DNA from: Welwitschia mirabilis
Taxonomy: Eukaryota; Gnetophyta; Gnetopsida; Welwitschiales
Direction: 5' to 3'
Length of the DNA: 64,000 nt
Assembly (NCBI GenBank): GCA_051453625.1
Contig: JBOZIK010000001.1
Location: forward strand, 283,690,941-283,754,940
Part shown: one piece after another, positions 57,901 to 64,000 of the stretch
Numbering within the stretch: position 1 is the first letter of the stretch
Layout of the letters: every line of letters begins with the position of its first letter
Notes under the pieces: generated by a model
Told to the model about the DNA's origin: nothing
The model's input: the letters and a program-made list of their open reading frames with translations, nothing else
The model's database searches: none
Position numbers and translations under genes: made by a program

Positions 57901-60390
57901 CATCTAATCAACTACAAAACATAAATATTTAAAACTAAAATTGTTGAAATAAACAAAAGAATAATTTTTTATCAAAGCCCATAGTATAGTTAGTACCACC
58001 TTCTATATCATTTTAGTAGATATGTCTAATAAATGAAGTGGTACACCTACTTTAATATTTCATTTCTTAAGACCTTTATTACTAGACTTAATTTAATTGT
58101 TGACTTCAAATCATCCTCTTTTCATTAGGGTTCCATTTTAGCATCAATCACCTATGTGCTATAGCATTTTTTTTAATTGCGGTTCATAGCATTAATTTGA
58201 TATTAGCATAGTGATCTATGTAGTCCTTAATTAAAATAAATTCTTTAAATTTTTCCTTGTCCCTATCTTTGTTTTCATTTAATACTTCATCTAAATAGGA
58301 ATTCTTAGAGTTCATTTATATCAATTGTTATTTGGGTGCTTCCTTAGGCTCTTACTCTGTTAAATGTTTTATTATATTTATGTTACTAATCATGAATCTT
58401 TTACTTGGTTGTTTCTCCTTTTATCTCCTCCCTTTCTTATTATTCAAACCTGCTTCTAGCAACTCCTCATTCTTTGGATTGTTTATGTTGTCTTTAATTC
58501 TCTTATCCTCCTTCCCTTTCTTTATGATCTTTGGCATTTTACTTTCTCCTTTAGATTTTTCATCACTAATTATAATTGTTTTTACCTAAGATTACTTATG
58601 AGTCTTCCCTTAATTGTTATTGTTATCTCTTAATATTCTTGTTACTTCTTGTGATTTACCTTGCATTATATCCTCACATTTGATTGTCATTTGTCCTCTC
58701 CTTCTTATGTTTTCTACTACTCTATAATTTTCCTTTTAAGTATCCTTAGCTTTCCTTTTTTTGGACCTAATGAATTTCCTAAGTCTTCTTCTAACTTTTC
58801 TTTTCTTCCTATCAGGAGTAATTTATAGAATTAATTAATTTAAAAATTAATATTTAATTTCTTCCATAATGTTCTTCCTTTAATTTTTATATGAAATATT
58901 ATGAAAGATTCACCTTTCCTTATTTCAAAGCTAGTAAGAAGTTGAAATTTAGGCCTTTTATTTTTTAATGAGTTTTCATATAATTATATTCAATGAAAGA
59001 TGTAAGAATGATTCACCTGTTAACTTCATTCTTATGGCCTTCACAATAAATTTTGTTGTAACTAACATTTATTTTTCTTAAAAGATATTATTATAGTTCA
59101 TAAAATGTTTTAATTTAAAATATTAGACTTCTTTCAAATATTTAAGAATTTTTCATCTCATGCCCTAGAGGAGTCACTAAAGCTCTTCAGTCCACTAAAT
59201 TTACCTTAAGCTAGTTGGCTTAAACTAGGTATGTTCACCTATGCTTCTTATGACTTCTTTCTTGGCTAATTAGCTATGAATACTTATTAAGAATTTCTTC
59301 ATTAGCTTTTGGTTTTTTGTTTTCTTTTTTTCCCTTTTTCTCCTTTGAAGACCCTTGTGTTCTCTTCTATATAAATAAACTAGAAAACTCCCTCATAGGG
59401 TTTACTCACCATGCCATGTACCTCTTCATTTGAGACCTATTGACACTACTTTTACAATTAAGAAATGCTTGAATAAGTGCTTCATGAATTCTATCTACCT
59501 ATAAGACATTGAAAATGTCTCACTCTAACTCTCCTCTTCCTCAACATCTCTATCATTAAGACATTTCTTTTAATAATAAGACACTTTAGAACATTGTAAT
59601 TCTCTATTACACACTCTTGGCATGTATCCTATAAGAGAGGTTCTATAACATGCTTAGTAATTAGTAATTATTTAACCTTAATAAATTATTCTTAAATAAC
59701 CTTTAATCTACTTCTTCTTTAACTCTATGTTTATAACATTTTAGCATGCCCTCTAATATTTTAATTTTTAGATCTATTACTTCTATTTTATATTTGGGGA
59801 GATTCCTCCTAGTCTAGTAGTTTTTTATTCTAGTCCTAATTTTCTTTGTAACCATTGTTTTACTAGTATAATTTCATTTATTTTCCTTTGAAAATCTTAA
59901 ATATAGTTTTTTTATGTTGAGACTAATATGTTACATGCTCAAGCTTGCATATGATTTGGTTTTACATCCCATCCTTCCCTAAAATAGACTTTCTAAAAGA
60001 AAGAATCCTTTATCTATACTTCCTAATATCATTATTTTTTATTTATGACTTTTTTCTAAGGTGTGAATTCCCTTAATTTTATTTTTGCTATAGACTTCAC
60101 TTGGATCACAAAGATGTTGTCTTTATATCTTAAATTTTTCATTTTCTAGATTGCATAGGCTTTGTAATTCCTTTCATATTAGTACATGTATCTTGTTACC
60201 TTGTTTCCCTTCTTTCTAAATGAGATTATTAACTTTTCTATTTATCATATTTTTTTTCATCTTTAGTAACACTTCGATGACCATGCTATATCTAGTTATC
60301 ATAGTAAGTATAATGTTCACTATACTTGTTTCTACCTTTTGTAAAAGATCATTTTAGGTTACTAAGTATTTCTACATGAATAGAGGAATT
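54930..60390. other. unassigned AT-rich DNA with a 71-N gap
   Basis: Long T- and C-biased plus strand with no recognisable domain. Two blocks, 56,930-57,010 and 57,350-57,440, look related (both run 'aaat..taaa.ttattgaa' to 'aggaat.tatgaa.acttag'), suggesting a local old duplication. Minus-strand 58,590-58,130 gives a lysine- and glutamate-rich broken frame, unrecognised. The plus frame 58,332-58,589 (hydrophobic) is its shadow. Ns at 57,521-57,591. Confidence 0.35.
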
Positions 60391-61800
60391 TCTAGATATC
60401 AGTTCTTCTCTTTTTCTTTTACACTTTTAAGACTTTAGTAGTTTCCTCATGTATACTTTTTTATGTATTGAAAAAGTAAATTCTTTTCTCAATGAATTGA
60501 TATTCTTGAATTCTTTCCAATTTTTTATAGATCCTATTTAATAACTTGAATCTACTTGATGTTTTCCTTGAAGAACATCAAGTTATGTAAAATATTCATA
60601 CCATGAAAGTTAAGTTATTTTCCTTCTTTCTCCTTATGTAATCTTGTAAACTATCTAAGGCTATAATAAAGATATATAATCAGATATAAACATCATACTA
60701 GAGGCCTATTTCTATTGCAAAGTGCTCATATATATTCTAATTTATCTTTAGCATAAATGTACCTAATTTCTATAGGTACCATGTCAAGATCACAAATTAT
60801 TTAGAAAACCATTTTATGCTTATTACATCAATGAGATTCTATCATGATATATTATCATAAGTCTTTATAATATCTAACTATAAAGGACAATATTTTTCTT
60901 TCCTCAATTTTTATTTTATGCAATAACTAATGATTTAGAATTATCTAATCAAGGATGCTTCTATGTTCTAAAAACTTCATCTAATTAAAAATCACCATTA
61001 ACAAGAGTTATGTACATATTTTTTATACCAAAACTTTTAAGATTAGTCATTAAATAATATTATATTCCTATTTGGTCCTATACTTTGGAATATTTTAAAT
61101 TTTATTATCTTTAAGATTAGGATAACACTTGTATTATTCTAGGCATATGACTATAAGCATCATCTACTAAGTTTCATATAATGGATTTGTACTTTTCCAA
61201 AAAAATTTGCTATCTATTTGTTAGGTCCTGAAAGTTTGTTAAGTTTTATTATTTTTAGCACATTTTAATTTCATCCATTCCATTACATTTAGAATGTTTT
61301 TCTTCCTTGGATATTTAGCCTTTATAGGAAATTTTAACTTTTCCCTTAGATTCTTATAACTACTTGAGGTTATTCATTAAGGCATAATACACCATTTCTT
61401 CTTAATAGATATTCTTTTCTCATGTGATTTTGTTTATCTTATTTTATTATCTCCTTTAGTTTACTATGTTGAAAAAGAATCTTTTATTATTATCTCTATT
61501 CTTTAGTAAATTTATATGCTCTTTTTATCTTTTGTATATCTCCTCTTAGGTTCTTATTCTATGTAGATTTTGTAGTTTTTCCCCTCTTATCTTGTACGTT
61601 ATTCTTGTTTATTCTATATTTTCTTACTTTCTTACTTTATATCTTTATTGTGATCAATACTTTCCTCCAAGATCTACTTAATTCTTTTAGCCATAACTTT
61701 GTTTTATGTAGTTTTCCTAAAGGTATTAGAAAGGATACATTCTTTCATCTCCCAATTTCTTTATCATGATGTCATATCTTCTTAAAAGAAAATTGTAGCT
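60391..61800 (-). pseudogene. LINE (non-LTR) reverse transcriptase fragment
   Basis: Minus-strand translation from about 61,500 gives RDNNKRFFFNIVN, then RR and NKINKIT (family: GD.NTKFFH...N.RRR.N.I..I), then LKIIKLNKLSGPNK and NFFGK (61,255-61,190; family: L...K.PGPDG....FFK). At about 61,000-60,960 it reads IKNMYITLVNGDF, stop, LDEVF (family: YKI..KVL.NRL...LDE.I), and at 60,911-60,846 KLRKEKYCPL, stop, LDIIKTYDNIS (family: KK...ALKLD..KAYDR..W). A weak LRQGDPLSP counterpart is near 60,690. The FADD block is not clear. Domain order is correct for a plant LINE. Heavily mutated. Confidence 0.8.
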
Positions 61801-61802
61801 TT

Positions 61803-62720
61803 TTGATTTACGCCTTGATGCGCTACTAAATTGTGTGTATTTTATGGGGTTTTATGAACTATTTTATAAGACATTTACACAAGTTTAGATGCAATTTTGA
61901 GGATTATGGAGAATTAATAAAAGATATTAAAAATATGGAATTCTTAGCATGATTAGAGGTATTTAAGACATATTCTAATGCATATGGATTTGGAGGAAAA
62001 TTATTGATGCAAAGGAAGACTTCTCTCTAGTAAAAAATACAAAAAGAACTATCAGCCCCTCTGTCATTCCCATGACAGCTAGGACAATAGCACTGTAGAT
62101 GTCACATGAGAATGCTAACATCGACTAGAGCTGGATGTGTTGAGTCATACTTACTAAAGGATTATCATCCACTAATGTCATCCACACAATAGCTAGGACA
62201 TCAGTTGTAATCACCAGTCAATCTTTATCCATTTCATCTATTTATTTCTCGTAATTAAGTGCATTTTGTAGTGCCTTTTGTGTATTAGTTTTGTTTCCCA
62301 ATCCTATAAATAAAATCCCTCCTTCAACTCTTCTTTCTATCTTTGATGCACTGGAAATTTTCGTGATAGGAGATTAAAGGGTAGGAGATTCATCTAAAGA
62401 GTTGTAGAAAGACGTTCCCTTGGTGAAGGGTTATGCATCCTCCATTAAGGCTTAGCTATTTTGTAACCACATGCTAGTTCCATTTAATATAAAACTCTAT
62501 TTTTCTTTATGCATTTAGTTCTATTATATGTCCCTTATGGTTTATGTTTCCCTTAATCCAGTAATAGTTTCATTGGTGATATAGGTCTTAAGGATAGCCT
62601 TTCTTAAGGCTGAAAGAAAGTAGTCTAGATTCATTTTTCATTACATTTTGATTTAGTTGAATTCGCATTTACATTACATCTTTATTTTTTACATTATTAT
62701 TAAAATTTAATTATGATGTT
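61803..62720 (+). promoter_or_regulatory. LTR-like segment with TATA box
   Basis: Composition changes sharply here. The segment opens near 'tgatttacgccttgatgcgc', has GC-richer blocks with CpG, TATAAATA at 62,305-62,312 preceded by 'cccaatcc' (CAAT-like) and followed by 'ccctccttcaactcttc', and then T-rich DNA. This is the usual make-up of a plant LTR promoter. It lies against the LINE fragment and has no partner in the window, so a solo LTR is likely. Exact ends are unknown. Confidence 0.5.
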
Positions 62721-64000
62721 CTTTTTAGAAATTAATCCTCATTCTTCTCTCATAAGTCTTCAATGGATTACAACGTTCAAGTCAACTTCATCTATATTAG
62801 TGTGTTGTGTTCTGCATATATCTATTTTATTTTTGAATGATAGGACCTTCTTGAGCTTAAATTGTTTACACAAATATGCATTGCAACACTCCTACTTAAA
62901 AGAGGATAATTGATCAATTATTTGAGCATTATATTCTTTCTTCCTTTAGTTACTAGTAAATTCCTTTGAACTATTCCATTGATACTAATTTTTTGTCTAT
63001 TCTTAAAAGTACTATCACCTGTGATTGTCTTTGGTTTAAACATGTGGATTAGATTTTATATAATGGTGGGTTTATTAATTTGAATTTTATTGGGTACCAA
63101 GTAGGTTCTATTTACCCTTTTCCTTTTTCTTCCAATTGAATCTAGTTTTATTGAAATACCTAATGATTTTGCATTTTTATCTATTATCTTTTACTTTCTT
63201 TTTCCTAATTATCTTATTCTCTTCCCTAATTTCTATGGATTGTAGACATTAATTGATTGCTAGTTGTCAATCTTAAAAATTTGAAAATACTTTTTTAAAG
63301 ATTATTATGGATTTCATTTCTTACATAAGGTTTTACTTTCATTCTACATGGACATACCTTGTTTCCTTAGTTTTATTTTTTATGCTTAATATCTCTTTTG
63401 AGAAATGTTGCTAATTCCTTTGCTTACACAAGTATTTACTTTCATTTTTCATCAAATGTTCTATCTTTTTCTAAATATATCCTCTATTTATACTTTATTT
63501 TCTTATAAACATACAAGAATAATTTCATGATTAGTTAGAAATTATTTGGAAAGCTTATCCTTTGGATCTTTTTTGATTTCATGAATATTCTATATTATGA
63601 TCTTTTTTTTGCTCATTTATTAAAGGCTTCTATTGGTATGTTAAACAAAGTCTTTTGCGATCATTAGCAATATTTTTAATAGACTTTTTTCGGGCCTTAG
63701 TTGCATTAGTTTATCTTGTCTTATCTATTTTTCATCTTTTGGATCTGATTCTTCTAATTCAGTACTATTAAATACTTTAAACCTATTATGGAATTGGCTT
63801 TACTATTTGGTACTTATATCTTTTTTTAATATTACTAGAGAATCATTTCATTTTTCCCAATAAGGACTTAATCTTGGGTTCTCTTTCTAAAACTTTAAAT
63901 TTTTCTATTTTGGAGTTTTAGTACTTTTTCTATCTTTCCCCTTGTTATAACTAGTTAAAAACTATTTTTATCCCTTTTGAATATACAGTCTTCTAAATTA
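62721..64000. other. unassigned AT-rich DNA
   Basis: If the LTR-like segment is inserted in the LINE, this should be the LINE endonuclease region on the minus strand, but I could not match the endonuclease motifs. The 66-codon plus frame at 62,713-62,913 is unrecognised. Confidence 0.35.

Noticed and set aside
58332-58589. 85-codon hydrophobic plus frame resembling a membrane protein
   Set aside because: T-rich strand bias; the opposite strand is equally open and lysine-rich, and there is no family match.

Overview
The window looks like a gene-poor, strongly AT-rich stretch of a flowering-plant nuclear genome, given as a draft assembly with nine runs of N. It holds plant-type Ty1/copia and Ty3/gypsy retrotransposons, a LINE, CACTA transposon ends, satellite-like arrays and one exon-intron-exon fragment of a plant gene, all heavily mutated. 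I found no intact protein-coding gene, rRNA or tRNA. The species cannot be named from the sequence.

Region by region: 1-14,980 is mostly unassigned DNA with a CACTA-like terminus at 950, a G-rich island at 3115, and a compound tandem array at 7137-8930 (about 20 copies of a 71-bp unit, then about 8 copies of a related 50-bp unit). A beta-galactosidase (GH35) pseudogene fragment at 14,186-14,546 lies just inside a second CACTA-like end (to 14,979). A polypyrimidine tract follows. 16,640-19,550 holds a pair of direct repeats of about 240 bp, a 19-bp minisatellite and a 90-bp duplication around an assembly gap.

24,060-39,130 is a nest. An old Ty1/copia element lies on the minus strand: gag and protease at 38.3-39.0 kb, integrase at 37.2-38.2 kb, first half of reverse transcriptase (RT) at 36.2-36.6 kb, second half of RT plus RNase H at 25.4-26.5 kb. 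Its RT is split by a plus-strand SIRE/Maximus-like copia element (LTRs 26,500-28,001 and 32,194-33,653). Between that element and the right-hand host half sit a further LTR-like insertion with a 20-bp minisatellite and a third copia LTR end (36,124-36,168).

40,474-53,588 is a degenerate Ty3/gypsy element of the Tat/Ogre group on the plus strand. It has LTRs of about 1.2 kb, gag, protease, a probable intron, RT, RNase H, a second (archaic-type) RNase H, integrase, a 3' untranslated region with a 1.5-kb tandem duplication, and a (GA)n tract. 53.6-64 kb is mostly unassigned, with a minus-strand LINE reverse transcriptase (about 60.4-61.8 kb) abutted by an LTR-like promoter segment at 61.8-62.7 kb.

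None of these genes can act together now: every pol domain has stops, frameshifts or lost catalytic residues. The value of the window is its record of nested insertion, satellite birth and possible gene-fragment capture.
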